A stretch of DNA of 64,000 bases from Asterias rubens (taxonomy: Eukaryota; Echinodermata; Asteroidea; Forcipulatida; Asteriidae). Of the stretch, positions 1-12,345 are shown in pieces (position 1 is the first letter of the stretch; every line of letters starts with the position of its first letter). The notes beneath the pieces are model-generated. The model saw nothing but the letters and a program-made list of their open reading frames with translations, did no database searches and was not told the DNA's origin. Made by a program: the position numbers and the translations under genes. The stretch spans positions 21,395,919 to 21,459,918 of the forward strand of contig NC_047062.1 in NCBI RefSeq assembly GCF_902459465.1, written 5' to 3'.

Positions 1-2870
1 GGGGCGGGGCAGGGCTATAGGTAGCTTGTACTTGGCGATAGTAAATGTACACTATACTTATTTAAAACTGTTGTTTTTTGTTACACGGAAATGTGACTCA
101 CCAGCTTTACTTGTCTTGTCAAATCTGTTTCATTCTTATAAACTGTTTGTGCACATGCAATCTAAAACAAATTAGTTTTTGAGTGTTACAGTAGTATTCT
201 ATATTAATGTTGCGTATATTATTCATCTTTTACTGAAGGGGGGCGTGGGCGTTTTCAAGCAGATTCAAGTTCTCAGGAAGATCGTATAAAAATAGCTGAT
301 CCGATATTTCATAAAATGCCTGGGTGTTATCGTTGTTGTTGTTGTTGTTTATATAATTCGGTCATCACTGGTGCTTATAATATACAGTTACCCTATGCAC
401 AATTAAATGTACAACGTTGTATTAGTCTTCCTATGTTGAATCTTCTCCCATATCCGATAGAAAAATCATAGAATATAGAACTGTGCTGTGGCAGATAGTT
501 TGAATTTAGAATAAATTCCGAGCCTACATTCTGTGCACACTAACTGTCTTGATGTTTTTCTTGGTTATGAGAAAATAAATACCGAGAGTTTCCTTTCATC
601 AACGAAAGGTGTTGTCATAAATTATTAGAGTATAATTTTTCAAATTTATTGGCATAGGGCCTAATTGTATATACATTATGGATAAGGCCAACACTAAGCT
701 TGAGTATAGGATAAGCTTATTAAGTGGGATAAGCTTTTTGTTACACAAAAAAAAATCCATTATTTAGCAGAGACTCTTTGCAGGTGTGCATGTTTTACAA
801 AGTAAACCACTGGTTTAAAAATGAATTTTTAGTGGTTGTTATTCACGGGACATTTTTACATTAATAAGTCTCAACATAATTTTCAACAACATTATAATTA
901 TTATTTTTTCCACATTACAGAAGATTTTTCATTTTTCCAATGTCTAAAATCAAAGCACGAATATTGCCAAACAAAATTAAACACTAAACTGAACCATGGG
1001 AACCAATGCTGCTGTTATTTGTACATATCGGATTAACAGCGTGGGGTACGAGCTGAAAAAAAAATCCATTGTCGGTGAGAGCAAGTTTTTTTTGTTTTGA
1101 AAAGGCTTTTAGAAAACCCTAAAACTTGGTATCGTACCTTCGGAACAAAGCGAAAGGGGGTCACAGTAAAACCCAAGGTTACACTATCACAAAAGGCATA
1201 CAATTTTTTAACATTCCAGTGGTGATATTTTTCTACATTGATGAGGGTTTGATCCATTGTGTTTGGGGGTTGCCCGTTTATATTCTGAAAAACACCGGTG
1301 TACGAGTGAGCAGATAAAATGAATGGAGTCATGGTTACCTTGCAGAGTAGACGGCGGTCGGCTTGGGGTATATGTTTACTTTGGGATTGGAGTGCAGGGT
1401 TTATAAGGGGGTAACATGTGTATGGGCACATTTTGTTTGTCTCGAATGTTTTGAAATAGTGCAGTAAAAACTTTAAACCTTTTGACGGAAATGGGAACAT
1501 TTTTTTTGGAGGGGAGAACAGCAACTTCATGTCGTGATTAGGCTCTAATTAATGCTTCAACCAGACTCAAGTTATGCTGTAGGTTGTGATTATTATTTCC
1601 GACCCAAGAAATTTATCCCAACAAATTATTAATGTCAACAATCGAACAAAATTGCTGTGGAATGGTACACAATCTAATACATGCACAGAGTACGAGAGCT
1701 TCAAATTACTTCTTTATTGAAAGGGAATGGTCCATTCAGGGTGTATATACATGATGACCATCCCCCCCGCCCCTAATCAACTAACTTAACATCCAAACAT
1801 AAAAAAATTTATGTGCTGCCCTTTAAAAGAGCGAGGAATGATGTTGGTAGACCACTAGAGGGCGGCATTTTAAATAATTATAAATTTTGTTTAGAGGGCG
1901 TAATTTTCTTTGCGCAGGTGGGAGGGGTGTGGCTAAGGGGGCTAACGTGCATGCAACTTCGGGATTGAATTCCACGAGTTAACCGTCTATCAACACAAAA
2001 CTCGGTGTTTTAGTTTTCTATGTCAATAAAATTTACAAAAGGGGGAGGAAATCAGCAAAATACTTGCATACCAGATATTAATGAAAATCACACTGCAGCC
2101 AGCTTTGTCAGAATAAGACACTGATGGTGTTAATTTTCAACTTATAAAAAGTGACCAGACTATTTCCCTTCAAGTATCAGTTTTGTTATAGTGGTCTGAA
2201 TAGGAGAAAATACAAAATGGCTGCAGCAAATGGGGAATTATGTATTATGTCCAATTAGAATACTATGTTATTGTTGACACCCTCCAAGTCATTAGGGTAA
2301 TTAAACTGTTCATCCTTTTTGCAGACGGGCATACTTCAACACATCCAAACTATGAAATAATTACAAACATCTCATTTGATGCCCCCACCTCCCACCAATT
2401 GTTTTGAAGTATTCAAGAATCAATGTAAATCTACAATCAAATCTAAGAAACTGCTTTTAACTCTGTATTGATATGTCAAGTTGTTATAACACTTAATTCA
2501 CTGCCTAGTAAGACAAATTAATAATAAAACACATTAAAATCAGATATTCATATTCAACAAAGCATTTCAGAAATGTTTTCCTTTAATTGATTGGTTCATG
2601 TACAAGTTACAGCTCAATGTATAAACGAAAATCTTACTGCAAGTGCAAGGTAATCAACTCATAGTTAAGTTGTGTAGAGTCAATATACAAACAAAAATGC
2701 AGGAGGTTCAAAATGGCAAATTCCTATTCATACAATGCACACTCTTTATAGCCATCACACTAAAAAGACAAAGTTATGCCCAGCTAGGGTGCCCCTTTTT
2801 TCATGTACACATTTGGAAAAAAGATGCACCACTAAATTTATATCTCAATTTCAGAACATGCAGCAATCAA
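1..2870. other. Intergenic, no gene seen
   Basis: AT-rich DNA without a convincing exon on either strand. Open frames of 60-165 codons occur (for example 1033-1530 on the minus strand), but they lack recognisable motifs, plausible splice sites or biased composition. A short (GTT)n microsatellite sits at about 331-350. Nothing else could be assigned. Confidence 0.6.
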
Positions 2871-2875
2871 CCACA

Positions 2876-3235
2876 TTAAAGGCAGTGGACACTATTGGTA
2901 ATTACTCAAATAATGTTTAGCATACAACCTTACCTGGTAACATGTAATGGGGAGAGGTTGATGGTATAAAGCATTGTGAGAAATGGCTCCCTCTGAAGTG
3001 ACAAAGTTTTCTAGAAAGAAGTAATATTTGATTTCGAGACCTCCGAATTAGATTTGAGGTCTTGAAATCAAGCATCTGAAAGCACACAACTTCGTGTGAC
3101 AAGGGTGTTTTTTCTTTTAATATTATCTCGCAATTGAGCTCAAATTTTCACAGGTTTGTTTTTATGCATATGTTGAGATACACCAAGTGAGAAGACTTGT
3201 CTGTGACAAATACCAATAGTGTCCAGTGTCTTTAA
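2876..3235. mobile_element. TTAA-flanked MITE (cagtggacactattgg family)
   Basis: The element is bounded by TTAA on both sides (2876-2879 and 3232-3235). Its ends are inverted: 'ggcagtggacactattgg' on the left and 'ccaatagtgtccagtg' on the right. TTAA target duplication and short terminal inverted repeats fit a non-autonomous piggyBac-type element. Related copies lie at 13723-14092 and 47319-47621, with fragments at 39500-39729 and about 44447-44490. There is no coding capacity. Confidence 0.75.
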
Positions 3236-3405
3236 ACCATTGTATCATAATTGATTTTAAAGATAAAATCTTTCATTCAAAATCAATGGAAATCAATTGT
3301 TTATGTCTTTGCATTAAGTTTTCACTAACAAACTAAGAAACAACTGTTACCTGAAACCTATGCACATGTGTTGGGCACTTTCAAAGCTTTAATGAGGGGT
3401 TGTAC

Positions 3406-3649
3406 TGGGCCAAATTTCATAGAGCTGCTAAGCACAACAATTTGCTTAGTATGAAATTTCTTCCTTGATGAAAACAGGATTACCAACCAAATTTCCATTA
3501 GTTACATATTGCATGTTACTGGTATTCAGCTGTTGTTTGCTTATCCTGAAAATCACGTGGAAATTTGGTTGGTTACCCTGTTTATATCGAGGAAGAAATT
3601 TCATGCAAAGCACATTTTTGTGCTTAGCAGCTCTATGAAATTGGGCCCA
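3406..3649. mobile_element. Foldback MITE, family A, copy 1
   Basis: The arms are inverted: 'ttcatagagctgctaagcac' near the left end and 'gtgcttagcagctctatgaa' near the right end, with 'gggcc' outermost. Inner arms also pair, so almost the whole 244 bp can fold into one hairpin. Copies occur at 3855-4101 and 7071-7291. Confidence 0.75.
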
Positions 3650-3854
3650 GATGTCATGACTCTTGCCACCGGAATTATCCATTAACTGTGTGGACCCTGA
3701 ATGAGGCAAAGAATACCTACAAGTGTTTCACACCCCATGTAAAACAAAAATCCCCTGGTACTTTAGGTTGGGACCGAACCCACAACTTCCAACTAGAAAG
3801 TATACTCTGGAAAGTAGACAGTTTTGGGTTCAACTCTCACCTCCACTAACAGCC

Positions 3855-4101
3855 TGGGCCCAATTTCATAAAAAGTGAAGCACAACAATTTGCTTAGCAT
3901 AAGATTTCTTCCTCAATAAAAAACAAGATTACCAACCAATTAATTTTAATTTGTTGCATATTGCTTGTTACTGGCATTCAGATGTTGTTTACGTATCCTG
4001 AAAATCACATGAAAATTTGGTTGGAAATTCTGTTTTTAATAAGGAAGAAATTTCTTGCTAAGCAAATGTTTGTGCTTACATGCCTTATGAAATTGGGCCC
4101 T
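3855..4101. mobile_element. Foldback MITE, family A, copy 2
   Basis: Same structure as the element at 3406-3649. The left arm is diverged ('ttcataaaaagtgaagcac') and the right arm ends in 'atgaaattgggccc'. The open frame across 3961-4152 is a by-product of the arm sequence. Confidence 0.7.
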
Positions 4102-4167
4102 GGATCTGAACCTCGCTCTCTTATGTACATGTCCACAACTGTTAGAACCTAATGCAGCAAATTATTA

Positions 4168-4278
4168 TGATTTGGGGTTGAACAAAGCAAAAAATTTCCA
4201 GAGTGGGACTCAACCAACCCACACTTGGTACAGCCAGTCCCACTATAGTCAATTTTTCTTTGTTCAACCCAAAATCAT
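4168..4278. mobile_element. Small foldback element
   Basis: The left end 'tgatttggggttgaacaaag' is mirrored by the right end 'ctttgttcaacccaaaatca', giving arms of about 30 bp around a core of about 50 bp. No coding capacity and no relatives seen in the window. Confidence 0.6.
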
Positions 4279-4626
4279 TAAAATTTACACAGTCAGTTTT
4301 TCCTTGTGGTTTATAAAATTTGAAGCAAATTATCCTCAGGTCTTTCAGAATTCCATGTGAAGAAATCCACTAACACTGAGTTGCATTTAAGCCCAAACTC
4401 TTTTTCTAGAAAGTGGAAAAATGTGGGTTCAATTCCAACTTGATATTTGTCTGTGTGTTGATTCCACAGGAACTGAAAGTAATTGGTATTTGAACCTGCT
4501 GTCAGCTGTCACCTAAACCTTTTTTCTTTGATGAAAATTCTCAAATTCCTCAACATTTAAGTGGAGACTACATATCAAGCTACATTTAAGGCTCAAAATG
4601 CTCAAGATGGGTCGAGCTACCCCTAA

Positions 4627-4850
4627 GGGCTCAATTTCATGGCTCTCCATGCTTACAATAAGCAAAGAATTTGGCGATTACATCAAGCGTAGGTCACAGG
4701 TTAGCAGGGAATATTTGCTTGCGCCAGTGCGTACTCCACCTTAGGGATTCTTCACTTACACAGCTGGCGCAGAAATTCAGTGCTTGCACAGTAAGCAGAG
4801 AATGGTGATAGTAAGCGGAGTTGGCGGTACAGAGCCATGGAATTGGGCCA
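4627..4850. mobile_element. Foldback MITE, family B, copy 1
   Basis: The ends read 'ggctcaatttcatggctc' and 'gagccatggaattgggcc'. Inner parts contain paired motifs such as gcttacaataagcaaag and cagtaagcagag. A related copy lies at about 38640-38830 in an intron of the MAM gene. The outermost bases resemble family A but the interior differs. Confidence 0.6.
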
Positions 4851-4949
4851 AAGGGCACCAGGGATGAAAGGACAATGATTGTGGAGGTGCTGTCTCATCA
4901 AATCTTGGTATGCAGCTCATTATTGCTAGTTGTGTAACTAAAGCCACTC

Positions 4950-5060
4950 TCAAGATAGACTTGCGGACAAGTCATAAATGGTCTGTCGCGGAGAAAGTCG
5001 GAACGCTATCACTGCGACAGACATTTAACGACTTGTCACCAAGTCTACTCTCAAGGCTGA
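4950..5060. repeat. Short inverted repeat
   Basis: 'tagacttgcggacaagtc' followed by 'ggtctgtcgc' is mirrored by 'gcgacagac' and 'gacttgtcaccaagtcta' about 60 bp later. This is probably another small foldback element. It lies in a stretch (4880-5180) that weakly resembles parts of the segmental repeat at 13680-14340. Confidence 0.5.
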
Positions 5061-5830
5061 CAAATTGATGGATGACTTGTTGGCTCTTGGTTGTTCTCTC
5101 CTTGACTGACACTGACCTGACTCTCTATAGGTAAGATGGTGAGTTGACCTGTGAGTGACCTCTCCTTGTGTTTTGGCATCTCATGTACTAATTGCTAAAA
5201 TTAATAACAAAACAAAAGAATATTAGCATGTGTTATTCAAATTTAATTTTTTTGAATGAAAGCATAATTACATAAAATAAATTACTGTACCATACCATAT
5301 GACTTAAGGAGACACTGTCAGTGTACTGATCAATAGTGCAATACGCATGTAATGGCAACTTTATCCCAATGCTTGAAAATTCTAAGTTTTACTACCACAC
5401 CATCCAATAGAATATTAAAACAATATTTGTGGTGCATTTTCCAAATAATTGTCCAGCAATTGTCTAGGTATATTTGAGCCCTCCATTAGCTACCCAGTAA
5501 TTGATTTGTTTCCTTAATTACCTAAGCTCTTAAGGACGTGGAAACACTTTTTATCAGATTTTTTTTTCCAGATTAGAAAAAGATCAAAAATTCACTATCA
5601 CAGCACCCAATATGTTTTGGGAAAAAAGTCACTAAAATCATAATAACAACTCTGGCACCTGACCCACCCCCTCATTAGGTATTTGGAATGATCTATCCTG
5701 GATATCAATAAATTGATTCCCCTGGCCTTTACACTTTGGAGAAATGCCTCAACTAGTCTTTGTGTGGTTTGATTTATGCGCCCTTCCACTCAGTAAAAGG
5801 TTAAAGGGATAATATAATTGGAACCTTAAT
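5060..5830. other. Intergenic, no gene seen
   Basis: AT-rich sequence with no recognisable exon, RNA gene or repeat apart from weak similarity of 5100-5180 to the segmental repeat. The 63-codon minus-strand open frame at 5598-5789 has no supporting features. Confidence 0.5.
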
Positions 5831-5837
5831 AAGGACA

Positions 5838-6097
5838 ATAAAACAAGCTAAATGGAGATGGGCTGGACACACTGCTAAAGAAATTACAATAGATGGACAA
5901 CAAGAATAATGGATTGACAACCAAGGACCGGGAAAAAGAAAAAGAGGTAGACAGAGAAGAAGATGGAGAGATGACCTCAGCTAAGCAGGAACAACATGGA
6001 ACCAGAACTGCAAGAAATAGAAATGTATGGCGTCTACATGAGAAGGGCTACATCTTACACTGGATGAACACAGCCTAAATGATGATGATGATGATGA
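5838..6097 (+). pseudogene. Decayed non-LTR retrotransposon (LINE) 3' end
   Basis: Translation of the plus strand, with in-frame stops, gives the usual C-terminal tail of LINE reverse transcriptases: KWRWAGHTAKE, then GKRKRGRQRRRWRDDL, then a TTWN motif, followed directly by an (ATG)n microsatellite tail at about 6078-6097. Such a tail is typical of RTE/CR1-like elements inserted as 5'-truncated copies. At least three stops interrupt the roughly 85 codons, so it is a fossil. Confidence 0.7.
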
Positions 6098-6099
6098 AT

Positions 6100-6880
6100 T
6101 TGAACCTTTACAGTTGTAGATACCATAATAATAAGTTTTACTGACCTGTGAAAATTACATTTCAAAAGGTTGTAGAGTTCTTGCAGAAATTCTAGAGTTG
6201 TTTTGTCCACGCGGGAAGAACAATCTGTAGTTGAATACAAAATCAACTTTTGGGGTTTAAAAGTGATGTACATAATGTGTCCATAACTGCAATACTTCAA
6301 AGTAAAAGGTTTCTCAAAATGCAAACTAGCCAAAGCTGCTGTACTTTACCGAGTAATTAGTTGTTGTTGCCATTGATTTTCAGAGTCATATTACCAAATG
6401 TATACAGACCCTTTCAAGGAACTTCAGGTTAAAGTTTTCAGGTTTATTTATTTCACATTATTAACCAAAGAAAGTAAATAACAGAAAGTTACTTTTATAT
6501 GTAAAAAATAAGAAAGAGTTGAGAATAACGTAAATGCATTAATGCAGAGGGATACTTTTTAAAAGCAGCAGAGCTTGTAGACTACAGTCCATATTTTCAG
6601 CGTTCAATTACTTTGAGTTAAAAAGTCATGATAAAACAGCTGCAAGATTTTCCAGAAAACCCAAGTTGTTTTCACTTTTATATACAATTAAAAATTGGTT
6701 TTTTTGGTAAATTACCAATTTTTTTTGGTATAAATAACGTGCACTTAGATATTTCATCATAATTTGTAATGTTTCAGATTTTAACTTTTTGGCCCCAAAC
6801 CAGTCATTTCCTTGTTTATTTTGAAGTAAATATTTAGGTATTTTTATCTTCAGTTCTTATTTTTTATTGTAAAAGAAAAA
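6100..6880. other. AT-rich intergenic, no gene seen
   Basis: Very AT-rich with many homopolymeric T/A runs. No exon, RNA gene or clear repeat unit identified. It leads into the first block of the segmental repeat. Confidence 0.5.
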
Positions 6881-6981
6881 AGAAAAAAAGACATGTTAAT
6901 TTATATACAATACCAAAATCCACTGCATGGTACAAATGTAGCTCCACTCAGATCAGATGCCAACTACAAAAACAGGGATCC

Positions 6982-7915
6982 TCAGCTGAAGAAAATGAAA
7001 CCTACAAAGAACAACAACAAATGAGGTTGAGAAAAGTTCTTAACAATATAGCAGTGTTTTAGATCTCGAGATCCAATTTCATAGAGCTGCTAAGCACACA
7101 AATTTGCTTAGCACTTCTTCCTTGATAAAAACAGTAAGCAAATTTCCATTTGTTGCATATTGGTATTCAGCTGTTGTTTGCTTGTCCTGAATATCACTTG
7201 GAAATTCAGTTGGTAATCCTTTTTTTTTATCAAGGCAACAATTTTATGCTAAGCAACGTTTTGTGCTGAGCAGCTCTATGAAATTGGGCCCTGGTCTCGG
7301 TCTCCCCCTCGGATGTCAGGGTCTCGGTCTCGGACTTTGAGGTCTCGACTACAACACTGAATGTTAGTATTGTAGGCCATCTACTAAGCACCCTCTACTT
7401 TGCCTGAGGCTGCTCTAACTTACCAAACTCTGTGATCGACAGTGTCCCAGAAATGCCATCATTATGTAATGTGTCATCGACAGTCAGGAATTGAAGCTAC
7501 GAGAAGACAAAACAGAAAAGGTAAGTATCTGTGAATAGAAAGTTTTTATTTTCTTGGAAGGAGAACTTACCAACCCTACCAAATACTTAACCAAAGTCGT
7601 TGAAGAATGAGTTGATATCTGGGGAAGAAAAAAATAAAATGGTTATCATACCTGTGAAAAAAGTTCTATTTCGCTGCGGAGGAAAGGGGAATTATTTGCT
7701 GTAAAAAGAAAGTGGTTAGTTCGCTGTTGGAGGAAAGAGGAATTATTTGCTGTGGAAGGAAAAATTGTGGTTAGCACTTTTGTTAGGAAAACCGCTTACC
7801 ACGGTGCACCTTACCTTACCCATAGAGTTTACCATTACCCTTCATTTATACTTTACCTCATACTTAACCTTGCTGCCTTGTTCTCTTGTTCTATCTCAGC
7901 AGTCAGTACACCCTT
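6982..7915 (-). CDS. Candidate five-exon gene fragment (exon islands, block I)
   Basis: Five short minus-strand segments have good splice sites and keep one reading frame. They are 7869-7915 (KGVLTAEIEQENKAA), 7652-7673 (SEIELFSQ), 7571-7618 (16 codons), 7424-7496 (LQFLTVDDTLHNDG then ISGTLSITEF) and 6982-7001, which ends in TGA. Acceptors include ttcttccccag and ttctcgtag; donors include gtaagttc and gtaagtta. Phases 2, 0, 0 and 1 fit at the four junctions. I do not recognise the protein, which is short and acidic. Upstream exons are not established: a 20-nt exon-like piece at 8098-8117 does not fit the phase. A possible start region reading MMTLFDDVEIPAMEIEDEI lies near 8230-8300. In block II the fourth segment has an early stop. 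This could be a real gene, one copy of an amplified family, or a pseudogene with surviving splice motifs. Confidence 0.35.
7071..7291. mobile_element. Foldback MITE, family A, copy 3
   Basis: The arms 'ttcatagagctgctaagcac' and 'gagcagctctatgaaattgg' match the family at 3406. Block II has no such sequence between the equivalents of 7050 and 7390, so insertion followed the duplication, or block II lost it. Directly downstream is a short ggtctcg-rich simple repeat (about 7293-7345). Confidence 0.7.
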
Positions 7916-10639
7916 CTGCAGTGGGTCCAAGCATCGAAGACTTTGGTTCATGGCATACAGTAACACTTAGTCTTGGTATCAAGTAGTTTGTTTTACTATA
8001 TGTATCATTCAGCGAGTCTTTGTTGGAGAACAGCACAGTTTTTGTGTGAACATACTGTTTGCTTGAACCAAGACTAAGTATACTGCTTATACATTACCAG
8101 CCAGAAGAGTTCTTAACCTGTTATGAGGAAATGATTAGTGCTGTATTTTCTAGACCTACACTGGCATTTTACTCTAAGCCTTCTATAATTACTTACCACA
8201 CACCAAACTGTTTACCATTCAATCTCCATAAATCTCGTCTTCAATCTCCATGGCTGGTATCTCCACATCATCAAAGAGTGTCATCATTTTCTGGGGGGGC
8301 TGCGATTTTTGTCATTTTGTGTTTATTTTTTTCTTCGGTGTTTGCCTAAATTATTATTCGCATAAATCGCATGCGCCCGTATACATTAGCACGGCTACAC
8401 AATCTTAAGATTGATAGTTGCTATTCTTAGCTGGTATGGGCTTTTGTAAACAAGCTTGGTTGTTGGGGTTGGGCTCAGGAGTTGTTGTGTAATTTGGTGT
8501 TTAATCACATGATTTATTTTGTAATTTATAGTCTTATTATTGACTGAGTAAGGATGTTTTAAGCCAAACATATTTAATTGGTCAACGCTGACAATGTTGG
8601 AAGATTGCACAACAAATTTTGTTTGGGGTGTGGACCACTTACATTTTAATTTCTAAAATATTGTGTAGAAATAATTGTGTGTAACTGTAACAATTTATTT
8701 AAGAACAAAAAAGGTCAAACTTATTTACAGAGTAAAACATATTTAAAAATAATATAACAAGAGGGTACAGGCAGTGCCAGATAGAAATAGGTCAACTATA
8801 GATATATAGCAATTATTTAATCATGATAAAATTTTGAGTTAAACATGACAACTGTTGACATCAGCTTGTAACAACCCAGAGAAAACCTCCATTGAATTGA
8901 GCCAAAAATTACAACAATGCATCACTGGCTACGACCAACATGCAACACAAGGAAATTAACCATCGAGAAAGATCAAATTGTGGTAACATCACCAAGAAAT
9001 ACATAACAAGTTGACAACATCAACAAGCACCTCGTTTAATATTCTGAAATATAAAACCCGCAAGATTATTTATTGGGGGAATGTGGTTAGATCTTCGCTT
9101 ACCGTCACGTTGCCTTTCAATACTCTGTCTTTACCTTGTGACGAAACCATTTACCACACAATCCATAGATAAAAGTCTCTTCAAAATAGTGTCAAATTAC
9201 CGAATTTTCCATTGGTTTACACAAGTAGGCTAGAGTTTCTGGAAACCAATGATTTTACTGTCAAAAGTTTCGTTCAGTTTTTAAAACTGGAATGTCAAAG
9301 AAAAACCAATCCATCGACAACATTCTCCACACTCATATGAATTCATGTTCCTTGGATGAACACTGACGGCTGTCCCAGGGCTGCAGGCATAGTTCACCGG
9401 CGCGTTACTCTCCTGGGGCTGGCAAGTTCGCCCTGGTGAAGAACTCCAAAGAAAAACGACAAGTTGTCAAGTTTTGCTGCAGTCTTTTGTCCAGAAGAAG
9501 TTTAACATTGTTCTTTGAGTTCCCATTGTCTGTTTTAAAGGTCAACATTAATAGAGAAGGCTAATGCTTATTCCGTGGAACTCGCAAGCAAGTGGGAGGC
9601 TCAACAGCGAAGTTGCATCCATTATACAGTCATTAGTTATCGTCCGTGAAATCTCGCGCTCAACTTCGAGGAGCTCTCCAAACTGGTTGCAAACTCAACA
9701 CAGAATAAACAGATTTTTGACAAACAGTACTCAATTAATAGCCTTCCTAAAGTGTCTAAAGATTCCTTTTAATGTGGTAGGATTGTAAAATGTCAATTTT
9801 CGTCCAGTTTGAGTTCCTCAAATCCCGTGTAAAAGCCGAAGAAAGAGCCAAGTTGACGTCCGTGTTCCTCACTGCTACAATTTAACTGTATGGCATTTCA
9901 ATACACACGCTCGCCCCCACTGCAACACTGTAACTGTAGCATTACTCATTATCATGGCACGCGCCACAAAAATAAATTTGCATCACAAGGCAGTTGCATT
10001 CCTTATTTTTGCTACATTTCAAGATTTAGCTGAAGCCCCGCCCTCTTGCCCTGCTTGGCTTGAAAAGTCACCTGTGGTTGGAATTTTGTTTTGAGCTCAT
10101 TATAAACATTTAAACGACAACCTTTGCAGGCTCTGCCAAAAAAGGGGAAAGTTTGAAGCCTGGTTCTGCCGGCGAAATCCATGTTTACAATACTTTATCG
10201 ATCCCCTCAAGTTCTCAAGTTGCAATCTACTCCAACATGTCCCCGTGTGCTGTCACAAATATATTTATTTTCTTGATACAACATTATGGGTCAGGCAACT
10301 CGTCCATTCCAGCATGGAATTGGTTCAGTTATTAAAACAGTGAGAAACTAAACTATTGAACCATGGTAGAAGACCCATTGGACAGACCAAAACAATGTTT
10401 TAGACATTAAACTGTTCTAGAAATCAGCCGAAATCAGACACAGCTCTGGGCGAAATTGACCAATTCTGACATTGGGGCGCTATGCAGGTTTAACGGTGTC
10501 AGAAAGTTTCTTGCCTATTTTTTTTAGTAGCGCGATTCTTGACAATCATACCAACAATCTTGAGACGGTTATTGTGAAATGTGCTATATAAGAATTGGTT
10601 ATACTTATATTATTATTTACAAAAGTTTTACTACTCCAA

Positions 10640-12345
10640 CGATCAGCACAATTTCCTGACACCTAGGTCTAACACATTACGAACCTATCCCTACTGAACA
10701 ATATACCCCAATCTCCTACCCTTACATCCACCCACCCTCAGTTACAACCGAATCTCCCTACCATGAAACCATTCCCCTACCACCCTATACACACATCCCC
10801 TACCCTTATTACACCCAGCTATAACAACAAATATCAAGGAAACATAGTCCCTCACTCCTCCCCTTCCCCTCACGCCTCAGTCACCCCCCCCCAAACCTAT
10901 ACCCTGACCATATCTTGGCCTATCATTAACGACCACCCCCTACCCACAGACCCAACCCTATCCCAAACAACTAGCGTCTAACAACACCAACGATCATAGT
11001 CTTTTTTTCTTTTACTGACCCTCACATCAATACCCATCAATCCCCACACCAGCCCTTCTCTGTTTTCGAAGAAAAGAATTGGACCAATTCCGACAACAGG
11101 GGGCGGTATGCAGTATTAACGGTGTCACTTTTTCTCTCGTCTGCTTTAAATTGAAAGTTTTTGCCCGTATCGATTGTTGCCGACAATCCCATTAAAGCCA
11201 TTGGACCCTTTCGGTAAACAGTGTTGTCCAAGGCCCACACTTTGTGTACCACAACTTCGATATCAAATAACAAGCCTGTGAAAATTTAGGCTCAATCGGT
11301 CATCGGAGTCGGGAGAAAACAACGGAAAAACCCACCCTTGTTTCCGCGCTTTTCGCCGTGTCATGACATGTGTTTAAAATAAATCCGTAATTCTCGTTAA
11401 CGAGAATTTATATTGTTTTGCTGTTTTTTCAAAAAGTGAAGCATTTCATGGAATAATATTTCAAGAGAAGTCTTTCACCATTGCTTTCTGTAAACCCTGT
11501 AAGTTATTTGTAAATCGGTGAACTTTTCATTTTTTTCTGAACCGAAAGGGGTCAGCATTTATTTTAAGTTACTATTAAATGTTTAGGCCAACGAAAAATG
11601 CTACTTCTTAGGTCTGACACCACCCCCTACCATACCCTCTTCTACCCCCCTTGTTTACTAATAGTCATGCAAGCTCAAAACTCCCTAACGTCACATTCTT
11701 CCCCTACCTGCCAACACCACTCCCCTACCCTTCAACCTGCTGCTCGTGATACAAACGAAACCTATCCCGACAGGCCCTTTACCATCCCCCTCTTACCCTC
11801 AAACTCAGCCCCACCCAGATTTTCCCCTACCACCATCCCCTACGCTCAGACCAGACACTACCCCTTACAATTAGTTGCCAACATTTCCAATGAGCATATA
11901 CCTACTGACCGTCACACCCATCCCCTGGCCCCGTCAATCCCAATCTTTTTTTTTTTTTTTTTTTTTTGGGGGGGGGGGGGGGGGGGTTGGAGAAAGAAAG
12001 TTCTGGCCCAAATGAACAAATTCCGACAATAGAGGGCGGTATGCAGTTTTAACGGTGTTAATTTGTCACTCTCGTCTACATTTTTAAATGAAAAGTTTTT
12101 ACCCGTAGAACCCTATTTTCAAGGTCCGACACATCCCCATTTCCTAAGCCCCGCACTTGAAACTCCCTACCACAACTTGCTTCCCCACCACCCAAACATA
12201 ACACCCATCCCCTACTACCTCCATGCTCAGACCTTACAACCCGCTGCTAACACCAACGAACCTATCCCTACTGATCCTCAGACCCATCCCCAACCCTCAC
12301 ACCGACCCCAAGACCACCCCTTCTTGATCCCTTCCTGGCTTTATG
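10640..12345. repeat. CT-rich degenerate subrepeats of the segmental unit
   Basis: The plus strand is dominated by phrases such as 'cgaacctatccctactgac' and 'cacacccatcccctac', repeated with much variation. Equivalent stretches are 19100-20020, 24660-25140 and 45330-45990, with an inverted one at 53770-54030. Open frames in it (such as 11598-12032) are proline/threonine-rich low-complexity artefacts. A run of T followed by a run of G occurs at about 11946-11986. Confidence 0.65.

Noticed and set aside
1033..1530. 165-codon minus-strand frame
   Set aside because: No recognisable domain, no splice signals, and composition that fits chance in AT-rich DNA.
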